A stretch of 49,814 nucleotides of DNA from an uncultured Clostridia bacterium (GTDB taxonomy: Bacteria; Bacillota; Limnochordia; Darwinibacteriales; DTU012): positions 70,801 through 120,614 of the forward strand of contig FIZJ01000007.1 in assembly GCA_900019385.1 (NCBI GenBank), written 5' to 3'. How positions within the stretch are numbered: position 1 is the first letter of the stretch; each line of letters begins with the position of its first letter. Shown here piece after piece: positions 1-8,716 of this stretch. A model generated the notes under the pieces. The model saw only the letters and a program-made list of their open reading frames with translations. It was not told the DNA's origin and made no database searches. A program made the translations under genes and the position numbers.

Positions 1-597
1 CCCCCGTTAAGGCCTACATTGGACGGGGAGCCATCCTACGAGCAGATCCCGCAGGGGCTGCACGACCCTTCCCAACCATATTGGCAGGATCACGATGTGC
101 GCCGCTATGCCTATTGGTCAGTCTTTGCCGGAGCCTGCGGGCACACGTACGGCCACAACGCCGTGATGCAGATGTACCGGGAAGGAGATTCGGGAGGAGG
201 TTATGGAGCCAAATCATTCTGGCATCAGGCCATCCATGATCCAGGCAGCGGCCAGATGGGGCATCTGTACCGGCTGATGACTGCGGTGGACTTTACCACC
301 GGCAGACCCAACGACGACCTGTTGGCCGACGGGCAGCAGCCGCAGTACAAGCGGATCGCAGCCTTTGCCGGTGACGGTTTCGCCTACTTTTACACTTATC
401 TGGGCGCACCATTCCGGCTGAGGCTTGATCTGCTCAAGGACAACCTTGGTGACGCCGCCAGCGCTTTTTGGTTCGATCCGGCAAGCGGGGTTTACAGCTA
501 TCTGAACGAAGTGCAGTGCCGGGGAATTCGGGAATTCAAGCCTCCTGTGAAGCCGATTGGGCAAAACGACTGGGTCTTGGTGCTGCGCAGGCCTTGA
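1..597 (+). CDS. DUF4038/GH140-like glycoside hydrolase, C-terminal part (cut by window edge)
   Basis: The reading frame is open from the first base, so only the last ~198 residues of a longer protein are present. The visible part carries the motif DVRRYAYWSVFAGACGHTYG, typical of the end of the DUF4038 (GH140-like, apiosidase-type) TIM barrel. It is followed by a small beta-rich C-terminal domain (from about GRPNDDLLADGQ to the end) that resembles the putative collagen-binding domain often fused to DUF4038. The stop at 595-597 lies 15 nt before the next glycosidase gene, so the two probably form one operon for plant or complex glycan use. The family match is by eye; the substrate is not known. 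Confidence 0.75.
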   Translation, partial: PPLRPTLDGEPSYEQIPQGLHDPSQPYWQDHDVRRYAYWSVFAGACGHTYGHNAVMQMYREGDSGGGYGAKSFWHQAIHDPGSGQMGHLYRLMTAVDFTTGRPNDDLLADGQQPQYKRIAAFAGDGFAYFYTYLGAPFRLRLDLLKDNLGDAASAFWFDPASGVYSYLNEVQCRGIREFKPPVKPIGQNDWVLVLRRP

Positions 598-612
598 GCT
601 GGGGGAAGAGCG

Positions 613-1896
613 GTGAAGCTTGATAAATACAGTGGACTTTTGCATGAGTATTTTAAGGCCAACGCAAGGACGGTGCTGAAACAGCCGAATTCTTGCCTTA
701 AATACCCTTTTGTCGATCCCGGCTCGGTATACGACGGCAATCTGTGGGATTGGGATTCATTCTGGGCTGTCTATGCTTTGTTCTCCCTGGCAAATTCCAC
801 TGGCGACCGGGAGTTTAGAGATTTGGCGGTCACCCATGCCAAGGGCAACATCCACAACTTCTTCGATCACCAGTTGGAAGACGGGTATATTCCCATGATG
901 ATCGAGGAATCGGAACTGTCCGAGCCCTATTTGGTCATGAAGCACAAGGAAGGCGCGGTTCTCAACATGATGAAGCCTTTTTTGTGCCACCAGATGGCCT
1001 TGATCAGCGGATTTTGCGATGATTATGAGTGGTACCGCCCATATGTGGACAACCTTGAGCGCTATTTCGCCTGTTATGATCGCTTTTACTTCAACGGGAA
1101 CTGTGGGCTGTACGTGTGGGCCGACGATGTGATGATCGGCGTGGACAACGACCCGGCAACCTTCGGCAGGCCGCGGTTCTCCACCGCAAATATCTTTTTA
1201 AACAGCTTTCTGGTGAGTGAGTTTCAGGCAATGGCACACCTGCTGCGCCGGATTGGGCTTGACGCCCGCTCTGAGCATTATCTGGCCAAGGCCCATGAAC
1301 TGATCAGCAGTATTCAGGCTGAATGCTGGGACACCCGGGACAAGTTTTTCTACTCGGTGGATGTGGATGTTAAGACCAGAAGATATGACTGGTTCCATGA
1401 GGGGTTGGGTGTGTTTTGGAAAACACTTCCCATAAAAATCCGGGCATGGACGGGGTTTATCCCTCTGTGGGCCGGTTTTGCCAGTGAGGAACAGGCTCGT
1501 CATATTGTGGGCCACATCCGGGATGAAGGGACCTTCAACAGCCCTTACGGCATCCGTTCTTTGTCCAAGGATGAAAAGATGTACAACGTGTCGGCCACCA
1601 TCAATCCATCCAACTGGCTGGGGCCGATCTGGGTAATCGTCAACTACGTGGTTTTCCGCGGGCTGTTGAATTACGGGTACATCGACGACGCTCGCCTGTT
1701 GTATGAGAAGACAGTCATGCTTTTAGGATCCGATTTGGAGCAAAGCGGGACCCTGCATGAATACTACATCCCCGAAACCGGCGCCCCGGTGATGAACAGC
1801 GGCTTCATCAACTGGAACATGCTGGTGTTGAACATGGAAGATGAACTGGCCGGAAAAAATTCAATGGATGACTATATTCATGCTGTCAGGCTGTGA
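613..1896 (+). CDS. MGH1/GH63-like (alpha/alpha)6-barrel glycoside hydrolase
   Basis: This 427-aa protein has features of the mannosylglycerate-hydrolase-like (MGH1/GH63) clan: an N-terminal GNLWDWDSFWAVYAL segment, a QLEDGYIPMMIEESE segment, a WLGPIWVIVNYV repeat helix and a C-terminal LHEYYIPETGAPV...GFINWN stretch, where acidic catalytic residues normally sit. GTG start at 613 follows a GGGGGA site at 601-606. No signal peptide is visible, so it probably acts in the cytoplasm on imported oligosaccharides or glycosides. It follows the DUF4038 gene by 15 nt and ends 3 nt before a convergent gene, with no obvious terminator between. The exact sugar specificity cannot be read from the sequence. 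Confidence 0.75.
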   Translation: MKLDKYSGLLHEYFKANARTVLKQPNSCLKYPFVDPGSVYDGNLWDWDSFWAVYALFSLANSTGDREFRDLAVTHAKGNIHNFFDHQLEDGYIPMMIEESELSEPYLVMKHKEGAVLNMMKPFLCHQMALISGFCDDYEWYRPYVDNLERYFACYDRFYFNGNCGLYVWADDVMIGVDNDPATFGRPRFSTANIFLNSFLVSEFQAMAHLLRRIGLDARSEHYLAKAHELISSIQAECWDTRDKFFYSVDVDVKTRRYDWFHEGLGVFWKTLPIKIRAWTGFIPLWAGFASEEQARHIVGHIRDEGTFNSPYGIRSLSKDEKMYNVSATINPSNWLGPIWVIVNYVVFRGLLNYGYIDDARLLYEKTVMLLGSDLEQSGTLHEYYIPETGAPVMNSGFINWNMLVLNMEDELAGKNSMDDYIHAVRL

Positions 1897-1899
1897 CCC

Positions 1900-3069
1900 T
1901 CACGGCAGCCGCCAGGAGCCTTTAATCACCGCCCGGCTGTGGTATCCGGCTTGATCGAGGACATGATCTTCGTTGGTCTGATAGCCGAGCTCAAGATCGA
2001 AGGATAGCTGAAGCTTTTCGAACGGCTTGACCAGGCCTAGCTTAATGCCGTAGGTTTTTTCAGGTGGAACTGGGTCTTGCGCGCCGATCCAAGGGGCAAC
2101 ATCTGTGTTGCCCAGTTTTTGATAATACACTCCGAATTTCGCCTCAGCGTCCAGTTTTGGTAGATAACCGGAAAGCCAGATGTCGCAGGCGGTGAGATCG
2201 TCCCCCAAACGGTGCCCTAGAGACTCGTCGTCGTAGGTAAAAAGATTTTCCGGCCTTGCGTTGGAATACGCCTGATCAGAGACGCGGCTGAACTCCAGCG
2301 ACAAATCCCATCCGCCAATAAGTTTCCCCGATGTCAGCCCGAGGGTGATGGCATACAGCTTTGGATTGGTTTCGGTGGGGCCCATGGGGAACTCGTTGAT
2401 CAGCAGAGCGCCGTAGAGCGCCAGCCGGGGCAGGGTAAGCCTGCCGTCACCGTAAAAGATCGTATTGTCAATGGAGGTGTTGATACCTGGCAAGTATTTG
2501 GCCAGGTAGTACGGGAGAATAGGCACGGTGTAATAATAAATATCGCCGGGGAAGGGCTGGGAGAAGACAACCGCTTCGCCAAAGCCCAAGGCCAGGTATG
2601 GAAGGGGCTCCCAGCGGAGGTAGTGGACGCCCAGCCGCCTGAACCCCACTTTGCGGCTGATGTCTCCCTGTAGTTTTGTATAAGTCACCGGGCCAAATTC
2701 CAATGTATAACCGAGGATAGGTACGGATGGGCTCGAATCCGGCAGGAGGACTTCATGAACCTCGATGCCTGCGGCGCGGTTGAACTGCGGCGGCAGTGCC
2801 CCGGCAAAAACCTTCAGCCAGCTGTTTTGGTAGCTCAAGCCCAGCTTGCTGACGGCAAAAGTCTGGCCGGCGCCGCTTTCCATATGCCCTTCGGTGCTCA
2901 CACCCAGCTCCAGGGCGAAGTTGGAGCTCAGTTCAGCATTGAATTCGGCGAAGAGTTCGTTGAAGGTGTTTTGCATATCCCAGACAATGTCGACATTGGT
3001 TTTGGCGTTTCCTGAGGCGGACAGGCAAAGGATAACGGCCAAGCTTAAGAGAATTACTTTACGCTGCAT
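1900..3069 (-). CDS. Secreted beta-strand-rich protein, candidate outer-membrane beta-barrel (Wzi-like?)
   Basis: The 389-aa product begins with a signal peptide (basic MQRK, hydrophobic core, cleavage probably after SGNA at about residue 22). The rest is a succession of amphipathic beta strands with alternating hydrophobic residues separated by polar turns, for example LALYGALLI, YAITLGLTSG, WDLSLEFSRV and FDLELGYQT. That is the look of an outer-membrane barrel, and the GHRLGDDLTACDIWLSGY segment recalls capsule-assembly Wzi-type proteins. It does not end in the usual C-terminal aromatic residue. RBS ATAGGAGG precedes the ATG. It is convergent with the glycosidase. An outer-membrane protein in a Firmicute would imply a diderm envelope. 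The barrel call is inference. Confidence 0.55.
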   Translation of the reverse strand: MQRKVILLSLAVILCLSASGNAKTNVDIVWDMQNTFNELFAEFNAELSSNFALELGVSTEGHMESGAGQTFAVSKLGLSYQNSWLKVFAGALPPQFNRAAGIEVHEVLLPDSSPSVPILGYTLEFGPVTYTKLQGDISRKVGFRRLGVHYLRWEPLPYLALGFGEAVVFSQPFPGDIYYYTVPILPYYLAKYLPGINTSIDNTIFYGDGRLTLPRLALYGALLINEFPMGPTETNPKLYAITLGLTSGKLIGGWDLSLEFSRVSDQAYSNARPENLFTYDDESLGHRLGDDLTACDIWLSGYLPKLDAEAKFGVYYQKLGNTDVAPWIGAQDPVPPEKTYGIKLGLVKPFEKLQLSFDLELGYQTNEDHVLDQAGYHSRAVIKGSWRLP

Positions 3070-3157
3070 GTTTGAAGCCTCCTATGGACTGCTGTTTTCC
3101 TAATTCTACACCATACCGGTGGTTTCCTTGAAAGACCAAGAATAGAGGTGCAGAAAT

Positions 3158-3289
3158 ATGATCGATCACAACCTGGAGTTGACTGTCGACCTGCTTCACC
3201 CTTCAGACGCCGGCCACATCATGATGGGCGAAGCGCTGGCGCGGAAGCTGAGGCCGATAATCGGCGAACACACTGAGCGGCCGCGATGA
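3158..3289 (+). pseudogene. Remnant of an SGNH/GDSL hydrolase (C-terminal block V only)
   Basis: A 43-codon frame begins at ATG 3158, with an AGAGGTG-like site just upstream, and ends at TGA 3287-3289. Its sequence DLLHPSDAGHIMMGEALA matches block V of SGNH/GDSL hydrolases, including the catalytic Asp-x-x-His and the GHxxMAxAL helix. The frame upstream is closed by TAG at 3143-3145, and blocks I-III (GDSL, Gly, Asn) are absent. The rest of the enzyme has been lost, probably during rearrangement beside the beta-barrel gene. It could be expressed as a tiny peptide but cannot be an active esterase. Confidence 0.6.
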
Positions 3290-3301
3290 TGAGGATTTGC
3301 C

Positions 3302-4165
3302 GTGGAGAAGAAAAAAACCTTGGCTAAAGTGACAATTCCACCGGAGCTGGCGGGCTGGACGGTTGCCGCTGTTCTCAAAGATGAGCTGCGCCTTTCTGCC
3401 CGGCAGCGGCAGAAGGTTGTCCGCACCCGTGGGATTCGCCTGGATGGAAAACCGGTCCATTCTCTGGTGAAGGTTAAGGTGGGACAGGTTTTGGAGGTGC
3501 TGCTGCCCGAGGCGGAGCAGGTGAAGGTTCCGGCCAGGCCTCTGAGTCTGGATGTCATTTACGAGGATGAATATCTTCTGGTGGTCAACAAGCCCGCCGG
3601 TGTGGCCGTGCACAACGTGCGCCCCGGCGGGTATGTCAGTTTGGTGGAAGGAGCAGCCTATTATTTCCAACAGCATGGGAGAACAATCACACCTCGGCCG
3701 GTCCACCGCCTGGACAAAGACGCATCGGGGGTGGTGATCTTTGCTAAATCGGCACAGGTGCAGGATCAGCTGACCAAAACCTGGCCGGAAGCGGAAAAAA
3801 TCTACTGGGTGCAGGTCCACGGTAGAATCACGGACAGGGGAGTGATTACATCCCCAGTCAAAGGCAAACCGGCAGCGACCGAATACACCCCACTTGAGAC
3901 AGGTGAAGATGTCACTACTCTACAAGTGCGGCTGCACACAGGCAGGACACACCAGATCAGAATCCACCTGTCCCAAATTGGGCACCCGGTGGTGGGGGAT
4001 CCCCTCTACGGATATGGCGAAAACCAGCCTCTGGCCCTGCACTGCCGGCAGATCACCATCATTCATCCAGCTTTCAACCAACCGATCCAGTTTGCTGCAC
4101 CGCTGCCAAAAACACTTGCAAAAAAGAGCCCGGAGCACTACAATGGTAAAGGCATCAAATCATGA
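3302..4165 (+). CDS. RluA-family 23S rRNA/tRNA pseudouridine synthase
   Basis: The 287-aa protein has an N-terminal S4-like RNA-binding region (about residues 10-70) and an RluA catalytic domain. The signature HRLDKDASG is at residues 135-143, with catalytic Asp138. The later motifs RLHTGRTHQIRIHL and HPVVGDPLYG are also present. It isomerises specific uridines in structured RNA. Length and S4 domain fit the RluC/RluD group, but target sites cannot be deduced. GTG is the start codon. The stop lies 7 nt before the phosphoglucomutase start, so the two are likely cotranscribed. Confidence 0.88.
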   Translation: MEKKKTLAKVTIPPELAGWTVAAVLKDELRLSARQRQKVVRTRGIRLDGKPVHSLVKVKVGQVLEVLLPEAEQVKVPARPLSLDVIYEDEYLLVVNKPAGVAVHNVRPGGYVSLVEGAAYYFQQHGRTITPRPVHRLDKDASGVVIFAKSAQVQDQLTKTWPEAEKIYWVQVHGRITDRGVITSPVKGKPAATEYTPLETGEDVTTLQVRLHTGRTHQIRIHLSQIGHPVVGDPLYGYGENQPLALHCRQITIIHPAFNQPIQFAAPLPKTLAKKSPEHYNGKGIKS

Positions 4166-4172
4166 CGGAGCG

Positions 4173-5861
4173 ATGGATATGGACGACTATTTGCAAAAGT
4201 ACAATCAATGGTTGAACGCGCCATTCATCGACAGCCAAACCAAGGCCGAACTGGCCGCCGCCGGCGAGCCCGCCGAGATTGAAGACCGGTTCTACAAGGA
4301 TCTGGAATTCGGCACCGGAGGGCTCAGGGGCATCATGGGGGCCGGGACCAACCGGGTGAATATCTACACAATCCGCAAGGCCTCTTTTGGTTTGGCCAAC
4401 TATATCCTGGACAATTTCGGCGGTGAAGGGAAAGCGAGAGGCATTGCCATCGCCTACGACTCAAGGCACAACTCGCAGACGTTCGCCGAAGAAGCAGCCA
4501 AGGTGTTTTGCGCCTGCGGGATCAAAACATTTTTGTTTGACGAGCTTCAGCCTACGCCGGTTTTGTCTTTCGCCGTCCGCCATCTCAAGTGCATTGCCGG
4601 AGTGGTGATCACCGCCAGCCACAATCCCAAGGAGTACAACGGTTACAAAGTCTACAACCAGCATGGTTGTCAGCTTGTCCCCAGAGAGGCTGACCAGGTG
4701 ATCGAGTACGTGAACCAAGTTCAAGACATCGCCGCTGTTCCGGTGAGCGACGCAGATTGGGCTAGAGCGCGGGGTTTATTGGATGGTGTGGGCAGAGAAG
4801 TGCTCGACGCTTACCTGGACGCCGTCCACGCCCAGTCGCTGTATGGGGACGGGCAGGCAAAGGCGGGCCTCAAGATCGTATACACACCGCTCCATGGGAC
4901 CGGCTTGAAGCCTGTGACCTCTGTTCTGGCCAGGGACGGGTTCACCAGTGTATTTGTCGTGAAGGAACAGCAGGAGCCCGACGGGAGTTTTTCCACAGTG
5001 CGCACACCCAATCCGGAGGAGACGGAGGCGCTGGCTTTGGGTATTGCCAAAGCCAAGGCTGTTGGCGCCGACATTGTCCTCGGCACTGATCCGGACTGTG
5101 ACCGAGTTGGTGTGGCGGTAAAACACAATCGGGAGTACGTCCATCTAACCGGAAATCAGATTGGGGCGCTTCTGGTCAAGTTTGTCCTGGAGCAGAAAAA
5201 GGCGGATCTTTCGCCGAGGTCCACACTGATTAAGACGATTGTCACCAATGATCTCGGCGCTCAAATCGCCTTGGACTATGGACTCAATGTGGTAGACACC
5301 CTGACCGGTTTCAAATTCATCGGGGATAAAATGACCGAGTTCGAACAGTCCGGGACCAACGAGTTTGTGGCCGGGTATGAGGAAAGCTATGGTTACCTGG
5401 TGGGCACCCATGTGCGGGACAAGGACGCCGTGGTCGCGACGATGCTGATCTGTGAAATGGCGGCCTATCATCGGAAGCGTGGAAAGACATTGGCCGACGC
5501 TCTTGATGAGCTGTATCAGGAGTACGGCTTTTATTTGGACCACCTGGATTCGTTTGTGCTGGAAGGAATCAACGGCAGTGCCAAAATCGACGCTATCATG
5601 GCACTTCTGCGCACAGAGGGCAAGGACATTCTGCCTGATGTTGCCGAAGTGATCGACTACAGCCGGGGGATTCAGGATCTTCCCAAATCAGATGTGTTGA
5701 AGTTCATTCTCCGTGACGGCTCCTGGATTGCTGTCAGACCGTCGGGGACTGAGCCGAAGCTCAAAGTCTATTACTCTATCAGGCAGCCAGAGGAGAGCCT
5801 GGCTAAAGCTAAACTGGAATTAATACGAGGCCTCGTCTCTCGACAGATTATCGAGATTTAA
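4173..5861 (+). CDS. pgcA: Phosphoglucomutase/phosphomannomutase (alpha-D-phosphohexomutase)
   Basis: The protein is about 562 aa, the usual size for Firmicute PgcA. It interconverts glucose-1-P and glucose-6-P and supplies UDP-glucose for cell-wall and glycolipid synthesis. The four phosphohexomutase signatures are visible: FGTGGLRG near residue 45, phosphoserine loop TASHNP (Ser about 149), metal loop GTDPDCDRVG, sugar loop GYEESYG and C-terminal phosphate loop RPSGTEPKLKVYY. The frame is open upstream into the rluA-like gene. ATG 4173 or ATG 4179 fits best, since GGAG at 4167-4170 sits right before them and the family N-terminus begins there. A strong terminator follows at 5907. Confidence 0.92.
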   Translation: MDMDDYLQKYNQWLNAPFIDSQTKAELAAAGEPAEIEDRFYKDLEFGTGGLRGIMGAGTNRVNIYTIRKASFGLANYILDNFGGEGKARGIAIAYDSRHNSQTFAEEAAKVFCACGIKTFLFDELQPTPVLSFAVRHLKCIAGVVITASHNPKEYNGYKVYNQHGCQLVPREADQVIEYVNQVQDIAAVPVSDADWARARGLLDGVGREVLDAYLDAVHAQSLYGDGQAKAGLKIVYTPLHGTGLKPVTSVLARDGFTSVFVVKEQQEPDGSFSTVRTPNPEETEALALGIAKAKAVGADIVLGTDPDCDRVGVAVKHNREYVHLTGNQIGALLVKFVLEQKKADLSPRSTLIKTIVTNDLGAQIALDYGLNVVDTLTGFKFIGDKMTEFEQSGTNEFVAGYEESYGYLVGTHVRDKDAVVATMLICEMAAYHRKRGKTLADALDELYQEYGFYLDHLDSFVLEGINGSAKIDAIMALLRTEGKDILPDVAEVIDYSRGIQDLPKSDVLKFILRDGSWIAVRPSGTEPKLKVYYSIRQPEESLAKAKLELIRGLVSRQIIEI

Positions 5862-5906
5862 GCTGATCGCCAGAGAAACAGCTGTGTAACACGGCGCAAC
5901 CTGCAG

Positions 5907-5948
5907 ACCAAGTTTGCACGCATTGTGTCAAACTTGGTTTTATTTTTG
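5907..5948 (+). terminator. Rho-independent terminator after pgcA
   Basis: Perfect 10-bp inverted repeat ACCAAGTTTG (5907-5916) and CAAACTTGGT (5929-5938) with a 12-nt loop, followed by a T-rich run (TTTATTTTT). It closes the RluA-pgcA unit. The remaining ~160 bp up to the next coding region is AT-rich with no readable gene. Confidence 0.85.
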
Positions 5949-6111
5949 GGTTCAGTGGAACATTCCATGCAATATTACTGAAATAACTTCAGAGATGCCC
6001 TGAAAATATCTGCAACAACCAAAAATATTTTCATGTATTTGCAGGAATTTACATTGACCGCGGACACCTAAGAGTGCGCGGAAGGATAACCTAAGGAAAA
6101 ACATCGCTATC

Positions 6112-6999
6112 GTGTTCAACAATCGGTTGAGCAGCCTTACCGATGATCCGTTCTACGGCCAAGTGATCGCCGGTATTGAGCAGATTGTCAGCCCCAAGAA
6201 TTACAATCTGTTTTTCCGTACGGTGACAGGGCATCTGAGCAGCGATCTGGAAAAGATTGAAACACTGATAAACGATGAGAAACTCGCAGGGATCATCCTG
6301 GCCGGTTACGAGATCGACGAGCAGTTGGTGAAACAGATTAAGAAGAACAGACTGCCGCTGGTCTTGGTGGACAGCAACCTCTACGACGAGAACGTGAACA
6401 TGGTCCTGAATGACAACACAACCGGAGCGCGGGCCGCAGTCGATTATTTAATCAGCCTCGGCCACAGGCGGATCGCTTTTGTGGGAGGGCCGTTGAGCCA
6501 TACATCGCTGGACGAGCGCTACATAGGTTACAAACAGGCACTGCGCCGGGCCGGGATCAAGAAGAACGAGGAATACATTACCTTTTGCAAGCCGAGATTT
6601 GATGCCGATGATGGATACCGGGCCACACTGGCCATGTTGAAAAACTGCCGTCTTTTACCGACTGCTATTTTCGCCGCCAACGACATGCTGGCTATTGGCG
6701 CCATGCGTGCTGTCTTCGACCTAGATTTGGAAATCCCCAGTGATATCTCTGTCGTCGGATTCGACGACATCACAATGGCGCAGCATACAATCCCCCAATT
6801 GACAACGGTAAGGATTCAAAAGCGCGAAATGGGGACAATGGCCGCGAAAAGGCTGCTGGAGTTGCTTGAGGAGCCTGATGCCAAACCGATCAAGGTGATC
6901 GTGGGAGTGGAGTTGGTAGTAAGGGATTCTGTGGCCGAAAGCAAAGACAAGGCCGCTGTGCAAGACATGCTGTTAAGATCCGAAGCCCACGCTCAATAA
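6112..6999 (+). CDS. LacI/PBP1-type sugar-sensing domain lacking its helix-turn-helix head
   Basis: The 295-aa product is a full LacI-family effector domain: DDPFYGQVIAGIE at the start, the LILAGYEID/PLVLVDS region, GHRRIAFVGG, the FAANDMLAIGAMRA hinge and SVVGFDDI near the end. A LacI repressor would have ~55 more residues with a DNA-binding helix-turn-helix. Upstream of the GTG the frame reads a typical linker (TPKSARKDNLRKNIAIV) but meets TGA at 6055-6057, and no head domain is readable in any frame back to pgcA. The gene is therefore a 5'-truncated regulator, possibly a pseudogene. Its stop overlaps the convergent TraB-like gene by 7 nt. Confidence 0.7.
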   Translation: MFNNRLSSLTDDPFYGQVIAGIEQIVSPKNYNLFFRTVTGHLSSDLEKIETLINDEKLAGIILAGYEIDEQLVKQIKKNRLPLVLVDSNLYDENVNMVLNDNTTGARAAVDYLISLGHRRIAFVGGPLSHTSLDERYIGYKQALRRAGIKKNEEYITFCKPRFDADDGYRATLAMLKNCRLLPTAIFAANDMLAIGAMRAVFDLDLEIPSDISVVGFDDITMAQHTIPQLTTVRIQKREMGTMAAKRLLELLEEPDAKPIKVIVGVELVVRDSVAESKDKAAVQDMLLRSEAHAQ

Positions 7000-7667
7000 T
7001 CAAGCAGATGTTTGACAATGCCCGGCACATGGGCGGCACCGATGACCGCCACCACCTTGCTGCCGGGCGCTTTCTTTATATTCTGCGCCAAAACATAGTC
7101 TCGCTCGTCGATAAGCATGCTTTTCAGCTCCGGAAACTCTGCGCCGAACTTGTTTAGGATCGCCGCCAGGTTGTCCGGAGATTTCATATGCTCCATATCT
7201 GTTTCGGACAACGCGATTCCAGCCGTCAACAGGCCGAGGAAGCGGGCCAACAGCTTTGTTTTTTCCATCAGGCTGATACTCTCCCAAATGCGGCAAAAAG
7301 CAGCCTGAATGTTGCAGTCGGCAAGAATGAGCTGCGCGCCGATGGCCTTGGCGGACTTGACTGCCTGAAGCAGATCCTGGCCTGGCAGCAGGCCCCAATC
7401 CAGGGCAAGGCGCTTTTGCAAGGTGGCGATGATGGTGTTGAGGAGGAGAAACGGGAGTTCCCCATCAGCAGGAACGGCGTCTGCCTCTGTGCTGGCTTTT
7501 GCCAAAGCGACACTGCGCAGATCGTCGAGCTCAACACACACGGTCTCGGGGCGCTCGGTCTCAATGACGGCTTTCACCTGTTCGACGCTGCGTTTGGACA
7601 TGTGGATTGTGCCGATCAGGATTAACTCCTTGCCGTCCAAGTGCAGCCTGGTTATACATTCCTCCAT
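6993..7667 (-). CDS. TraB/GumN-family protein (TIKI-like fold)
   Basis: The 224-aa protein has the two hallmark histidine motifs of the TraB/PrgY/GumN family, GTIHMSKRS near the N-terminus and VIGAAHVPGI at the C-terminus, plus the ETVCVELDD motif. These residues form the proposed metal-binding, peptidase-like active site. The protein is shorter than typical TraB proteins and lacks their C-terminal membrane helices, so it is probably cytosolic. ATG start follows GAGGCGG. The 3' ends of this gene and the LacI-like gene overlap by 7 nt. The physiological substrate of this family in Firmicutes is unknown. Confidence 0.8.
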   Translation of the reverse strand: MEECITRLHLDGKELILIGTIHMSKRSVEQVKAVIETERPETVCVELDDLRSVALAKASTEADAVPADGELPFLLLNTIIATLQKRLALDWGLLPGQDLLQAVKSAKAIGAQLILADCNIQAAFCRIWESISLMEKTKLLARFLGLLTAGIALSETDMEHMKSPDNLAAILNKFGAEFPELKSMLIDERDYVLAQNIKKAPGSKVVAVIGAAHVPGIVKHLLDY

Positions 7668-7798
7668 GGCCTACCGCCTCTGTTCAAATGTGTCCCTATT
7701 GATCTATGCGGCGGCAAAGTGCTTTGCCACGCATCCCAGGCCGGCTTCAGGCGAAGCGCGGCGGAAGAGGCGGAAGTTGCCGCATGACAGTAGGGATT

Positions 7799-7827
7799 TT
7801 TACAAATATGCAGAAATAGGGTATTGA
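7799..7827 (+). promoter_or_regulatory. Candidate sigma-A promoter for the LamG lipoprotein
   Basis: TTTACA (7799-7804), 17-bp spacer, TATTGA (7822-7827), about 40 nt before the lipoprotein start. The 200-bp gap between the divergent TraB-like and LamG genes holds nothing else recognisable. Confidence 0.45.
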
Positions 7828-7868
7828 AACTGGTTCAGGCAGTTGAGAAACGAGAAGGAGGAGTGTCT

Positions 7869-8609
7869 ATGCGGAGACATGTATTGGTGATCTGGCTGCT
7901 GGCGCTGCTGGTTGTATGCGCGTCTGGCTGCGCCCAAAATGAAGTGGAGTCGGGTGAAGCAGCGGCTGAGAACGGCTTGGTGGCTCATTTCGCCTTTGAA
8001 GGGAATCTGGCGGATTCAACCGGTAACTTCGCCGCGGGCGAACTGATCGGCACTCTGATCGGGCCCAGTGTTGGCTCGATAACTGACAAAAGAGGCGAAG
8101 AGTACTATTCTGTCAGCTACGGTGAGGGAGTCAAAGGCCAAGCCATCAGATTCGACGGCAGCCAAGGTGTGCTGCTGCCGGGCAATCTGATCAAAGGATA
8201 CACATACACCATTTCTTTGTGGATTAAGCCCGAAGTGTTCACCACACACACAACCACCTTCTTCGCAGGGGCCGGCGACACAAGCTGGATCAGCATCGTG
8301 CCGTCGAGCTGGTCGTCGGGCCATACAATGCTCTGGTCCGGCAATATCAGCTGGTACGACGGCTTGACAGGAGAAACGATTCCGCTGAACGAATGGACGC
8401 ATGTGGTCGTTTCGGTTGACAGTGGAAGCGTCAAATTATACCTGAACGGCGTTGAGAAGCATTCCGGCACAGGATTCCCGGATGTGTTCAGCACGGCGGG
8501 GGACGGAGTCTACGCTTTGGCTGTCAACTGGTGGGATCCGCCGTTCATCGGCATGCTGGATGAGCTGAAAATCTACGATCGGGCATTGGCTCCCGAGCAT
8601 ATCAAATAA
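7869..8609 (+). CDS. LamG/concanavalin-like lectin-fold lipoprotein
   Basis: ATG 7869 follows AAGGAGG at 7855-7861; the frame is open further upstream but that part lacks a start signal. The N-terminus is a lipoprotein signal with lipobox ASGC (Cys21). The mature ~225 residues form one LamG-like jelly roll: GLVAHFAFEGNLADSTG at the front, a YTISLWIKP strand, EWTHVVVSVD, KLYLNG and a C-terminal FIGMLDELKIYDRALAPEHI signature. Such domains bind carbohydrate at the cell surface. No catalytic domain is attached, so a binding role is more likely than hydrolysis. It is monocistronic, with a terminator at 8654. Confidence 0.85.
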   Translation: MRRHVLVIWLLALLVVCASGCAQNEVESGEAAAENGLVAHFAFEGNLADSTGNFAAGELIGTLIGPSVGSITDKRGEEYYSVSYGEGVKGQAIRFDGSQGVLLPGNLIKGYTYTISLWIKPEVFTTHTTTFFAGAGDTSWISIVPSSWSSGHTMLWSGNISWYDGLTGETIPLNEWTHVVVSVDSGSVKLYLNGVEKHSGTGFPDVFSTAGDGVYALAVNWWDPPFIGMLDELKIYDRALAPEHIK

Positions 8610-8653
8610 AAGTTTTGATGCGGCAGATTACCAGAGTTTATCTCGCCTATCCG

Positions 8654-8690
8654 AAAGGACTGCAGCAAACCGATGCAGTCCTTTCTTTAG
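8654..8690 (+). terminator. Rho-independent terminator after LamG lipoprotein
   Basis: Perfect 11-bp stem AAAGGACTGCA (8654-8664) / TGCAGTCCTTT (8674-8684) followed by CTTTA. Confidence 0.8.
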
Positions 8691-8716
8691 ACGAATGAAA
8701 GGGAGGGTTTATCACG

